Source: an uncultured Ruminococcus sp.
Lineage (GTDB): Bacteria; Bacillota; Clostridia; Lachnospirales; Lachnospiraceae
DNA: 21,354 bases
Reading direction: 5' to 3'
NCBI GenBank assembly: GCA_900555215.1
Contig: USKR01000002.1
Span: forward strand, 1-21,354
Below the pieces are notes generated by a model. That model ran no database searches. It was not told the origin of the DNA and was given only the letters and a program-made list of their open reading frames with translations. A program made the position numbers and the translations under genes. Positions 1 through 7,725 of the stretch are shown here, piece after piece. Each line of letters opens with the position of its first letter. Position 1 is the first letter of the stretch.

Positions 1-956
1 GCGAGCGTTTCTGGGCAAAGGGCATGGAGCAGGATAAGATCAATGCATACATGACGCTGTATACTGCGCTTGTAACCGTATCCAAGGCGGCTGCTCCGAT
101 GATCCCCTTCATGACAGAAGAGATCTATCAGAATCTTGTGCGCAGCATCGACAAGGACGCGCCGGAGAGTATCCACCTGTGCCTGTTCCCGGAAGTACAT
201 GAGGACCAGATCGATAAGGAGCTGGAAGAGAACATGGATCACGTCCTGAAGCTGGTCGTTATGGGGCGCGCATGCAGGAATGCGTCGAATATTAAGAACC
301 GCCAGCCAATCGGCCAGATGTTTGTGAAGGCGGCGTTCGACCTTCCGGAATTCTATCAGGAGATCGTCGCAGATGAACTGAATGTGAAGAATGTTAAATT
401 TACAGACGATGTAAGAGACTTTACTTCATATACATTTAAACCGCAGTTAAAGACAGTCGGACCGAAATATGGTAAAATGTTAGGTGGCATAAAGGCTGCC
501 CTTGACTCTGTGGATGGAAATGCGGCTATGGACGAAGTCAATGAGACAGGAGCGCTGAAGCTGGATGTGAATGGACAGGAGATCACGCTCTTTAAGGAAG
601 ATCTTCTTATCGATACCGCCCAGACCGAAGGATATGTATCTGAGAATGACAACGGCGTTACAGTTGTGCTGGATACAAATCTTACTCCTGAGCTCCTTGA
701 AGAAGGATTTGTCCGCGAGATCATCAGTAAGATCCAGACAATGAGAAAGGAAGCGGACTTTGAGGTCATGGACCGCATCCGGGTGACATATGAAGGAACA
801 GAGAAGGCAGAGGCAGTCTTCGAGAAATACGCAGGACAGATCAGCGGGGAAGTATTAGCTGACCAGGTTGTAAAAGCAGAGCCTTCAGGCTTCGTGAAGG
901 AGTGGAAGATCAATGGTGAAGCGGTTACAATGGGCGTTGAAAAGGAAGGAAAATAA
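1..956 (+). CDS. ileS: Isoleucyl-tRNA synthetase, C-terminal part (type 2, eukaryote-like)
   Basis: This is the 3' end of ileS; the frame is open from base 3, so about 317 C-terminal residues are present and the catalytic domain lies outside the window. The enzyme charges tRNA-Ile in the cytoplasm. The visible part starts in the helical anticodon-binding domain (ERFWAKGMEQDKINAY, then PMIPFMTEEIYQNLV). It continues into the long extension with LKTVGPKYGKMLGGI and VREIISKIQTMRKEADFEV. These blocks and the lack of a C-terminal CxxC zinc finger match the eukaryote-like type 2 enzymes rather than the E. coli type. Family knowledge links type 2 enzymes to natural mupirocin tolerance; here that is inference. 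The stop lies 4 nt before glgP, so the two are probably co-transcribed. Confidence 0.93.
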   Translation, partial: ERFWAKGMEQDKINAYMTLYTALVTVSKAAAPMIPFMTEEIYQNLVRSIDKDAPESIHLCLFPEVHEDQIDKELEENMDHVLKLVVMGRACRNASNIKNRQPIGQMFVKAAFDLPEFYQEIVADELNVKNVKFTDDVRDFTSYTFKPQLKTVGPKYGKMLGGIKAALDSVDGNAAMDEVNETGALKLDVNGQEITLFKEDLLIDTAQTEGYVSENDNGVTVVLDTNLTPELLEEGFVREIISKIQTMRKEADFEVMDRIRVTYEGTEKAEAVFEKYAGQISGEVLADQVVKAEPSGFVKEWKINGEAVTMGVEKEGK

Positions 957-960
957 GGCA

Positions 961-3435
961 ATGTTCAGCAAAAGATTTGAGAAAGAAACATTTAAAGAGA
1001 CAGTAAAAGAGAATATTAAAACACTGTACAGAAAAACGATCGAAGAGGCGACTCCGCAGCAGCTGTTCCAGGCAGTGTCCTATGCGGTGAAGGATGTTAT
1101 CTTTGATGACTGGTTTGCAACCCAGAAGGCTTACGATGAGGCGGATGCCAAGACTGTGTACTACATGTCCATGGAATTCCTCATGGGACGCGCGCTGGGA
1201 AATAACCTCATCAATATGAAAGCATATAAGGAAGTCAGAGAAGCGCTTGACGAGATGGGGATCGATCTGGATGTGGTCGAGGATCAGGAGCCGGATGCGG
1301 CTCTTGGAAACGGAGGCCTCGGAAGGCTGGCGGCATGTTTCCTTGATTCACTTGCCACACTGAATTATCCGGCATACGGGTGCGGTATCCGATACCGTTA
1401 TGGTATGTTCAAGCAGAAGATCGAAAACGGTTACCAGAAGGAAGTGCCGGATGACTGGCTGAAAGAAGGCAATCCGTTCGAACTGCGCAGAGAAGAATAC
1501 GCAAAGGAAGTACGCTTTGGCGGCAATATCCGTTTTGAGAAAGATTCCTCTACCGGGAAGGATATCTTTATTCAGGAGAATTACGAGTCTGTTCTCGCGA
1601 TCCCGTATGATATGCCGATCGTCGGATACGGCAACCATGTGGTGAATACACTGCGCGTTTGGGATGCAAAAGCGATCACAGACTTCAAGCTGGATGAATT
1701 TGACAGAGGAAACTATCACAAAGCAGTAGAGCAGGAAAACCTGGCGAAGCTGATCGTTGATGTTCTCTACCCCAATGATAACCACTATTCAGGAAAAGAG
1801 CTCCGCCTGAAACAGCAGTATTTCTTCATTTCTGCAAGTCTTCAGGCGCTGATCGCCAAGTATAAGAAAAAACACAGTGATATCCGCAGGCTCCACGAGA
1901 AGGTGGTCATCCAGATGAATGATACTCACCCGACAGTGGCGGTTCCCGAGCTGATGCGCCTGCTCATCGATCAGGAAGGGCTGAACTGGGAAGAGGCATG
2001 GGATGTGACGACCAAGACCTGCGCGTATACGAACCATACGATCATGGCAGAGGCGCTTGAGAAATGGCCGATCGATCTGTTCTCCAAACTGCTCCCGCGT
2101 ATCTACCAGATCGTGCAGGAGATTGACCGCCGGTTCCTCATCAGAGTCCGCGAGATGTATCCGGGTGATGAGAACAAAGTGAAAAAGATGGCGATCCTCA
2201 TGGACGGACAGGTACGCATGGCCAATATGGCGATCGTCGCAGGATTCTCTGTCAACGGCGTGGCTAAACTCCACACGGAGATACTTGAGAAACAGGAGCT
2301 CAGAGATTTCTATCAGATGATGCCGGAGAAATTCAACAACAAGACAAACGGTATCACACAGAGAAGATTCCTTGCACACGGCAACCCGCTCCTGTCTGAC
2401 TGGATCACAGACAAGATCGGAGACGGATGGATCACAGACCTGTCTAAGATCGCAAACTTAAAGCCATATGTAAACGATGAAAATGCAAGGCGCGAGTTCA
2501 TGCAGATCAAGTATCAGAACAAGGTGCGGCTGGCAAAATATATCAAGGAGCACAACGGTATTGACGTGGATCCGAGATCTATCTTTGACGTTCAGGTAAA
2601 ACGTCTCCACGAATATAAGCGTCAGTTCCTGAACATCCTGCACATTATGTATCTGTATAATCAGATCAAGGAGCATCCGGAAATCTCCTTCTATCCGAGG
2701 ACATTTATCTTTGGCGCGAAGGCAGCGGCGGGTTACCTGAGGGCAAAGGAGACGATCAAGCTGATCAACTCGGTTGCAGATGTGGTAAACAACGACCGCA
2801 GCATCAATGGAAAGCTGAAAGTCGTATTTATTGAGGATTACCGTGTATCCAACGCAGAGATCATTTTTGCGGCGGCAGATGTCAGCGAGCAGATATCTAC
2901 AGCTTCCAAAGAGGCGTCAGGTACAGGAAATATGAAATTCATGCTCAACGGCGCTCCGACGCTCGGCACCATGGACGGCGCGAATGTGGAGATCGTCCAG
3001 GAGGTAGGAGAGGAGAATGCGTTTATCTTCGGACTGAGCTCTGAGGAGGTTATCAATTACGAGAATAACGGCGGCTACAATCCGCAGGACATTTACTTTA
3101 ATGATTGGGAACTGAAGTGCGTGGTTGACCAGCTCATGGACGGCACATATTCTCACGGCGACCACAATATGTATAAGAACCTGTACAACTCCCTGCTTAA
3201 TACACAGTGCACGGACAGGGCGGATATGTATTTTATCCTGAAGGATTTCCGTTCTTATGCGGACGCGCAGAAAAGAGTAGAAGAGGCATACCGCGACCAG
3301 CAGAGGTGGTCACGCATGGCGATGATGCAGACAGCATGCAGCGGAAAATTCTCATCAGACAGAACTATCGAAGAATATGTCCGGGATATCTGGCATCTTG
3401 AGAAGATCGAGGTTCCGTCCGGACAGGACGACTAA
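961..3435 (+). CDS. glgP: Glycogen/starch/maltodextrin alpha-glucan phosphorylase
   Basis: An 824-residue GT35 phosphorylase, the usual family length, releasing glucose-1-phosphate from alpha-1,4-glucans with phosphate in the cytosol. Seen: the N-terminal block YYMSMEFLMGRALGNNL, then DAALGNGGLGRLAACFLDS, QMNDTHPT and VKRLHEYKRQ. The pyridoxal-phosphate site is EASGTGNMKFMLNGAPTLG with the cofactor lysine at about residue 659, followed by MDGANVEI. The ATG at 961 is preferred because GGAAGG lies about 10 nt upstream and the protein then begins MFSKRFEKETFKE. An in-frame ATG at 913 would add 16 residues inside ileS and has no good ribosome site. No promoter or terminator is seen between ileS and this gene. 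No other glycogen gene is in the window. Confidence 0.96.
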   Translation: MFSKRFEKETFKETVKENIKTLYRKTIEEATPQQLFQAVSYAVKDVIFDDWFATQKAYDEADAKTVYYMSMEFLMGRALGNNLINMKAYKEVREALDEMGIDLDVVEDQEPDAALGNGGLGRLAACFLDSLATLNYPAYGCGIRYRYGMFKQKIENGYQKEVPDDWLKEGNPFELRREEYAKEVRFGGNIRFEKDSSTGKDIFIQENYESVLAIPYDMPIVGYGNHVVNTLRVWDAKAITDFKLDEFDRGNYHKAVEQENLAKLIVDVLYPNDNHYSGKELRLKQQYFFISASLQALIAKYKKKHSDIRRLHEKVVIQMNDTHPTVAVPELMRLLIDQEGLNWEEAWDVTTKTCAYTNHTIMAEALEKWPIDLFSKLLPRIYQIVQEIDRRFLIRVREMYPGDENKVKKMAILMDGQVRMANMAIVAGFSVNGVAKLHTEILEKQELRDFYQMMPEKFNNKTNGITQRRFLAHGNPLLSDWITDKIGDGWITDLSKIANLKPYVNDENARREFMQIKYQNKVRLAKYIKEHNGIDVDPRSIFDVQVKRLHEYKRQFLNILHIMYLYNQIKEHPEISFYPRTFIFGAKAAAGYLRAKETIKLINSVADVVNNDRSINGKLKVVFIEDYRVSNAEIIFAAADVSEQISTASKEASGTGNMKFMLNGAPTLGTMDGANVEIVQEVGEENAFIFGLSSEEVINYENNGGYNPQDIYFNDWELKCVVDQLMDGTYSHGDHNMYKNLYNSLLNTQCTDRADMYFILKDFRSYADAQKRVEEAYRDQQRWSRMAMMQTACSGKFSSDRTIEEYVRDIWHLEKIEVPSGQDD

Positions 3436-3452
3436 ACAGGAGGCGGTTATAA

Positions 3453-4271
3453 ATGGATCATGGCTATCGATATACGTATGAATATGATTATCCGGCCGGC
3501 AGCGGCATGGACGGTGTGTTTGGCGTGATCATGTCAGTGTACCTGATCATTCTCACGCTGGTGCTGATCTTTGCGCTGGTAAGCTATATTTTCCATTCGA
3601 TCGGGCTGTATACCATCGGAAAACGGATGGGGAAAGAATATCCGTGGCTGGCGTTCATTCCCTATGCAAGAGATTATTTTCAGGGCGAGCTTGCCGGAGA
3701 GATCAGGCTGAAAAATAAGGTGGTTAAGAATCCGGGGATCTGGAATCTGGTCATTCCGATCATATCCAGTGTTCTGGCCGGAATATTCATAGTTATCATT
3801 ATGTTTGTCGCAGGCTTTGGAGCAGCCGCTCAGATAGCAGGCATTGGAGGCCTGGGAATCGCGGCGGTGCTCAGCATCCTGCTCTATATGCTGCTGATCG
3901 TTGCAGTCATCGCGCTCGGCGCTGCCCAGATGGTGCTTACTGTATTGATCAATAAGCAAATACTGGAGAGATTTACTTCAGAGAACATGGCGACCGTGCA
4001 TGCGGTATTGGCGATAGCAGTGCCGCTTTATCAGGCTTTCTGTTTCTTCGTGATGCGGAACAGAGAATTCAATCCGGGAATGGAACCGAAGATCACACCT
4101 CCTCCGGTCCCGATCACTCCGATCACTCCGGGAGGAATGGGGACACCTGTAACGCCGGGGCAGCCGGCGGAGCCGGTCTCCTCTGAGAAACCGGTACCGG
4201 AGAAAGAGGAGATGCCGCTCTCAGAACCTTCATCAACCGGAGATCAGAGTACGGACGAGATCCATAAATAG
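3453..4271 (+). CDS. Unrecognised multi-pass membrane protein with proline-rich tail
   Basis: I do not recognise a named family. The 272-residue product has a Tyr-rich N-terminus (DHGYRYTYEYDY). Hydrophobic spans lie at about 22-47, 97-125, 132-165 and 180-202. The loop after the first span, IGKRMGKEYPWLAFIPYARDYF, resembles the GLYxIxKRxGxxxxWLAWIP pattern seen in small Firmicute membrane proteins of unknown function. Residues about 210-272 form a Pro/Glu/Ser-rich hydrophilic tail with short tandem PITPITPGG-like units, probably disordered. The start is supported by AGGAGG at 3438-3443, 9 nt before the ATG. It lies 17 nt after glgP and is closed by the terminator at 4283, so it probably ends the ileS-glgP transcript. 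A role cannot be assigned. Confidence 0.85.
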   Translation: MDHGYRYTYEYDYPAGSGMDGVFGVIMSVYLIILTLVLIFALVSYIFHSIGLYTIGKRMGKEYPWLAFIPYARDYFQGELAGEIRLKNKVVKNPGIWNLVIPIISSVLAGIFIVIIMFVAGFGAAAQIAGIGGLGIAAVLSILLYMLLIVAVIALGAAQMVLTVLINKQILERFTSENMATVHAVLAIAVPLYQAFCFFVMRNREFNPGMEPKITPPPVPITPITPGGMGTPVTPGQPAEPVSSEKPVPEKEEMPLSEPSSTGDQSTDEIHK

Positions 4272-4282
4272 AATGACAAAGG

Positions 4283-4321
4283 ACAGCTCTTCATACAATA
4301 AAGTATGGAGGGCTGTTTTTT
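4283..4321 (+). terminator. Terminator hairpin overlapping the spoIID translation start region
   Basis: The arms 4283-4296 (ACAGCTCTTCATAC) and 4303-4316 (GTATGGAGGGCTGT) pair over 14 positions with G-U pairs. The loop is 6 nt and a run of T follows to 4321. It ends the glgP-membrane protein unit. The 3' arm contains GGAGGG, the only plausible ribosome site for spoIID, and the ATG follows the T-run directly. Confidence 0.85.
4292..4299 (+). promoter_or_regulatory. Candidate sigma-E -10 element for spoIID
   Basis: CATACAAT at 4292-4299 matches the B. subtilis sigma-E -10 consensus CATACAMT exactly. Transcription would start near 4306, just before GGAGGG at 4307-4312. The -35 side is weak: GAAT at 4271-4274 matches only half of KMATATTT, with 13 nt spacing. 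B. subtilis spoIID is sigma-E dependent, which supports the call. The element lies inside the upstream terminator's 5' arm. Confidence 0.5.
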
Positions 4322-5326
4322 ATGGATCGATATACTATTGAGCAGAAAATGAAATCTGCGGCTGCATTCCTCGTGATCATTATCCTGCTTCCATATATCA
4401 TATCTGTTTTTGTGAACGGGGCGGACGCCGCGGCGGGAGAGGGCAGCGTATTCTATGTAAAGGTAAAAGTTCCGGACACAGAGGAAGCAGACGGTATTGC
4501 AGAGATAGGATGGACAGACTGCCTCGCAGGGATTCTGGCAAAAGAAGTGCCGGAAGATTTCGGTGAGGAGGCGATGAAAGCACAGGCGGTAGTTATCAGG
4601 ACGCAGATATACCGGGAGTTGGAAAGCTCCGGGGATAAAATACTTACCCTGGAGCGCATGACGCTTGAGGAGATGAAAAAGCAGTGGGGACAGGAAAAAG
4701 CTTTGGATTATTACAATAAATACATACGAGCCGTGGAACAGACAGATGACACGGTGCTTATGTATGGGGATGGATATGCCTGGACGCCATTCCATCAGTC
4801 CAGCAGCGGAATGACCAGGAGTGCGGCGGAAGTTATGGGAACGGAGGAGTTCCCTTATGTGGCGGTCAGGGAATGTCCTGACGATAAGGAGGCTGATAAT
4901 GAGATCCAGGTATTTACATTCTCGTATGAGGAGATACAGGCGGCGTGCCGCGATTTCCTCGTTGCTGCTGCTGACGGAGAACAGGCAGAGAAGGGATATA
5001 CGTTTGCAGATTTTGAGATCAAGTCATATGATTCGGCAGGATATGTCAGCCAGCTCAGGATCGGGGATACGCTCTGTACAGGTGATCAGTTCAGGGATGC
5101 TCTGGGGCTCCCATCCAGCGCTTTTTCTTTCAGTGAAACGCAGGAAGAAGCAGATGCCGGCGGTGAGATGAAGATCACAACCACCGGGAACGGACACGGG
5201 CTGGGAATAAGCCTCTGGACAGCGGAAAAGATGGATGAAGAAGGAATGACATATGAGGAAATTCTTTCCTTTTTCTTTGAAGGCACTGAGCTTAAAAAAG
5301 ATATCCAGGAGACAGAGCTGTTCTGA
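4322..5326 (+). CDS. spoIID: Stage II sporulation protein D, peptidoglycan lytic transglycosylase
   Basis: SpoIID trims glycan strands of septal and cortex peptidoglycan, acting on strands stripped of stem peptides, and drives engulfment from the mother-cell membrane. The 334-residue product has one N-terminal membrane anchor (about 12-32). The SpoIID domain follows: CLAGILAKEVPEDFGEEAMKAQAVVIRT carries the catalytic glutamate position (E75), and FHQSSSGMT and GNGHGLGISLW follow near the C-terminus. Family members usually have VGMSQ at the last site; here it reads LGISL. The start at 4322 uses GGAGGG nine bases upstream. The next Met (4349) lacks a ribosome site but would also leave the anchor intact. 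spoIIQ lies 103 nt downstream, the same pairing found in C. difficile. Confidence 0.92.
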   Translation: MDRYTIEQKMKSAAAFLVIIILLPYIISVFVNGADAAAGEGSVFYVKVKVPDTEEADGIAEIGWTDCLAGILAKEVPEDFGEEAMKAQAVVIRTQIYRELESSGDKILTLERMTLEEMKKQWGQEKALDYYNKYIRAVEQTDDTVLMYGDGYAWTPFHQSSSGMTRSAAEVMGTEEFPYVAVRECPDDKEADNEIQVFTFSYEEIQAACRDFLVAAADGEQAEKGYTFADFEIKSYDSAGYVSQLRIGDTLCTGDQFRDALGLPSSAFSFSETQEEADAGGEMKITTTGNGHGLGISLWTAEKMDEEGMTYEEILSFFFEGTELKKDIQETELF

Positions 5327-5381
5327 CGGATCTGGTGGATAAGAAAAGTGCTGATCCGTAAGAGATCTTTTTGAATGTACA

Positions 5382-5411
5382 GAATAATATGGTCATTTTC
5401 TGGCAAAAATA
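5382..5411 (+). promoter_or_regulatory. Candidate sigma-F promoter for spoIIQ
   Basis: GAATA at 5382-5386 (consensus GYWTA, 4 of 5) is followed after 15 nt by GGCAAAAATA at 5402-5411. The latter fits the sigma-F/G -10 consensus GGNRANAMTW at every position. B. subtilis spoIIQ is a sigma-F gene. The predicted start near 5418 would put the ribosome site at the extreme 5' end of the mRNA, which is unusual and lowers confidence. Confidence 0.45.
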
Positions 5412-5429
5412 TAGCCAGAGGTGATGACA

Positions 5430-6203
5430 ATGAATAAGAATGAAAGACCATCCTTCTTAAAAGGAAGGGGCGCTGCGGTCGGAGTCGTGATCTGTTTTGT
5501 GGCGGTCATTGCACTGGTAGGGGTATATACTTTCAATAACTATCAGAAGGACATTGACGAACAGATGGCGAAAGCCGAAGAACAGGCAGAACAGCTTACA
5601 GAAGATAAGACAGAAGAGACAACAGCAGATGATATCATGCTGCCCGAAGCAGAAGAAGGTGCGCAGGACGGGGACGGCATGGGATCTGATACAGCGGATG
5701 AACAGGACGGATTGCTGGACAGTACAGGCGCCGAGGAAGGGAATGCCGGTGGAGCGGAAACAACGGATACAGATACATCAGGTGTATGGTTCTCTGAGGA
5801 CAGTGTCCTTACATGGCCTGCCAGCGGAGCAGTGATCATGGGTTACAGTATGGATCAGACTGTGTTTTTCCAGACACTGGAACAGTATAAATACAATCCG
5901 GCAATGATCATCGGAGGTGAAGTGGGCGAGACAATTACTGCTTCCGCCGCGGGGATCGTGACAAATATCGAGGAGACAGCCCAGACAGGGACAACAGTCA
6001 CTCTGGATATGGGGAATGGTTACACTGCCGTATACGGTCAGCTTACAGATGTGCCGCTCTCAACAGGAGATTATGTTAATGCAGGGGAAATGATCGGAAA
6101 CCTTAGTGAACCGACCAAATACTATAGTGTAGAAGGACCGAATCTGTATTTTGAAATCCTTAAGGATGGGGAGCCGGTAGATCCTATGAATTTTATGGAA
6201 TAG
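5430..6203 (+). CDS. spoIIQ: SpoIIQ-like forespore protein with degenerate M23 domain
   Basis: SpoIIQ sits in the forespore membrane and binds SpoIIIAH of the mother cell, forming the channel and zipper that support engulfment. This 257-residue protein has a short cytosolic start, a membrane span at about 15-34, and a coiled-coil-like Glu/Gln stretch (about 38-60). An acidic linker extends to about 118, and an M23/LytM fold occupies about 125-257. The fold is recognisable (VGETITASAAGIV, NGYTAVYGQL, GDYVNAGEMIGNLS, GPNLYFEI). All metal and catalytic positions appear replaced: N156 for the first His, Q203 in YxHL, and N238 and Y240 in HxH. It should be structural, not enzymatic. The ATG at 5430 is preferred over GTG 5421 because AGAGGTG at 5417-5423 is a strong ribosome site for it. 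Confidence 0.88.
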   Translation: MNKNERPSFLKGRGAAVGVVICFVAVIALVGVYTFNNYQKDIDEQMAKAEEQAEQLTEDKTEETTADDIMLPEAEEGAQDGDGMGSDTADEQDGLLDSTGAEEGNAGGAETTDTDTSGVWFSEDSVLTWPASGAVIMGYSMDQTVFFQTLEQYKYNPAMIIGGEVGETITASAAGIVTNIEETAQTGTTVTLDMGNGYTAVYGQLTDVPLSTGDYVNAGEMIGNLSEPTKYYSVEGPNLYFEILKDGEPVDPMNFME

Positions 6204-6223
6204 TGTTATTCTTTGGAGAAAAG

Positions 6224-6265
6224 CAGACGGATCAGGCAATGTTTTGCCTGGGACCGTCTGTTTTT
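6224..6265 (+). terminator. Rho-independent terminator of spoIIQ
   Basis: CAGACGG at 6224-6230 pairs with CCGTCTG at 6254-6260. An inner stem AGGCAA/TTGCCT lies between them and TTTTT follows at 6261-6265. It ends the spoIIQ transcript 20 nt after the stop. Confidence 0.9.
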
Positions 6266-6399
6266 GATCAGATTTATCATACGCAACGGATTCCTAAATT
6301 ATACGAAATAGGGTACAATAACAGGCAGGAGAAAATTAATTACAGACCGGCATATATATGATGCAGGTTACTGTGTTACGGACTGAGAGGTAATGGAAG

Positions 6400-6651
6400 A
6401 TGAATTATACATATATTGCCAGATGCAGTGACGGGACTCTTTACACCGGCTGGACAAACGACCTCAAAAAGCGCATCAAAGATCATAATGAAGGAAGAGG
6501 GGCCAAGTATACCAGATCGCGAAGACCGGTCGAGCTCGTATACTTTGAGGAGTTTTATACAAAGGAGGAGGCTATGAGCCGCGAATGGACGATCAAGCAG
6601 ATGCCCAGGAGAAAAAAAGAAGAGATGATACGCAATGGCAGAATATTGTAA
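6400..6651 (+). CDS. GIY-YIG nuclease family protein (YhbQ/YazA, UPF0213 type)
   Basis: An 83-residue single-domain GIY-YIG protein. The two short strands appear as YTYI (residues 3-6) and LYTGWT (15-20). The conserved Arg is in [11 protein letters not shown] and the metal-binding Glu is in [12 protein letters not shown]. The family is widespread in bacteria as small stand-alone proteins with suspected roles in DNA repair or processing, but its physiological substrate is not settled. The length and MNYTYI start are typical. The ribosome site is GAGG about 10 nt upstream. It sits alone between the spoIIQ terminator and the kinase gene; the 82 nt after it hold the kinase promoter. No strong promoter of its own is visible; TACAAT at 6314-6319 is a weak candidate -10. 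Confidence 0.9.
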   Translation: MNYTYIARCSDGTLYTGWTNDLKKRIKDHNEGRGAKYTRSRRPVELVYFEEFYTKEEAMSREWTIKQMPRRKKEEMIRNGRIL

Positions 6652-6680
6652 TGGAACGAATAAATACCCTTGATTTTATG

Positions 6681-6710
6681 TTGCGGTCAGAGGACAACGT
6701 TATGTATAAT
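6681..6710 (+). promoter_or_regulatory. Sigma-A-type promoter of the ROK kinase gene
   Basis: TTGCGG at 6681-6686 and a perfect TATAAT at 6705-6710 are separated by 18 nt. The start would be near 6717, giving a short leader with AAGGAG before the ATG at 6734. Confidence 0.6.
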
Positions 6711-6733
6711 GAAAATAAAAAGGAGTAAGGATC

Positions 6734-7630
6734 ATGAGAAAATTTATTGGGGTTGATCTCGGCGGTACAAATATACGCGCGGCAGTTGTATGTGAAGATG
6801 GCGGGATACTGAGCATGAAAAAGTGTGAGAGCCATCCGGAGCGCGGGGCTGAGGCTGTGATGGAGACGATGACTTCCCTTATCGAAAGCCTTGAAGGATA
6901 TGAGGAGTGTGAAGGGATCGGTATGGGGATACCGGGACCCATTGATACAGTGCACGGAAAGATCATTGTATCCACAAACCTGCCGAAACTCATCGGCTAT
7001 CCTATTGCTGATTACATACAGAAGCATTTTAAGAAGCCGGCGTATATGGACAATGACGTGAAGGTGGCAGCGCTCGGGGAAGCGGTGCTTGGCGGCGGGA
7101 AAGGCTATCCTATTGTCTATTATGTGACGATTTCTACCGGGGTAGGGGGCGCGCTGGTTATCGACAAAAAGGTGATAAGCGGTCAGAACGGACATGCAGG
7201 GGAGATCGGAAATATATGTATTGACAGGAATCGTGAAAAGTATAATATTTTGAATGTGGGAGCAGCAGAGAATGAGGCGAGTGGCACAGCTATCACACGC
7301 AAGGGGCGTGAAGTATTCGGAGACAGGATATCGAATGCGGGAGATGTGTTTGAACTGGCGAGACATGGGGATGAGAAAGCGTTGAAAATCGTGGATGATA
7401 TGTCATATGACCTGGCTGTGATGTTCAGCGCGATCGGACATATCATAGATCCGCATGTGTTTGTCGTAGGCGGAGGCGTGATGAAAGGCAAAGATGTCTT
7501 TTTTGAAAAAATGGAAAAATATTACAGGTCTATGATCCACGAAGGGATGCAGTCAGTTGTGTTTAAGGAAGCAGAACTGGAAGAACCTGGAATCGTTGGT
7601 GCTGCTATGCTTCCAATGACTCAGAAATAA
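6734..7630 (+). CDS. ROK family sugar kinase, probable glucokinase, without zinc motif
   Basis: A 298-residue cytosolic ROK kinase, probably phosphorylating glucose or a related hexose with ATP. Seen: the phosphate-1 loop GVDLGGTNIRAAV (6-18); GMGIPGPID (63-71); the sugar/catalytic block MDNDVKVAALGEA with the catalytic Asp at about D108; TISTGVGGALV; and GHAGEIG with sugar-binding H154 and E157. The CxCGxxGCxE zinc-binding signature of most ROK proteins should follow at about 162-182. Instead the sequence is ICIDRNREKYNILNVGAAENEASG, with one Cys only. The family is clear; the exact substrate is not. AAGGAG lies 10 nt before the ATG. The gene converges on the rubrerythrin gene and shares a two-way terminator with it. 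Confidence 0.88.
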   Translation: MRKFIGVDLGGTNIRAAVVCEDGGILSMKKCESHPERGAEAVMETMTSLIESLEGYEECEGIGMGIPGPIDTVHGKIIVSTNLPKLIGYPIADYIQKHFKKPAYMDNDVKVAALGEAVLGGGKGYPIVYYVTISTGVGGALVIDKKVISGQNGHAGEIGNICIDRNREKYNILNVGAAENEASGTAITRKGREVFGDRISNAGDVFELARHGDEKALKIVDDMSYDLAVMFSAIGHIIDPHVFVVGGGVMKGKDVFFEKMEKYYRSMIHEGMQSVVFKEAELEEPGIVGAAMLPMTQK

Positions 7631-7683
7631 AAAAACGGGGAATATACGGTTGACAGAAGCATTCCGCATATTCCCCGGTTTTA
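7629..7683. terminator. Two-way terminator between kinase and rubrerythrin genes
   Basis: CGGGGAATATACGG (7636-7649) pairs with CCGCATATTCCCCG (7664-7677), with one mismatch in 14. A run of A lies on the left and of T on the right, so it can end transcripts from both directions. Confidence 0.9.
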
Positions 7684-7725
7684 TTATTTGCCGTACAGTA
7701 TAATCTATACAGGAGAGTATGATCT

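Noticed and set aside
913..960. Longer start for glycogen phosphorylase
   Set aside because: It lies inside ileS, lacks a ribosome site, and adds residues not seen in the family; ATG 961 is better supported.
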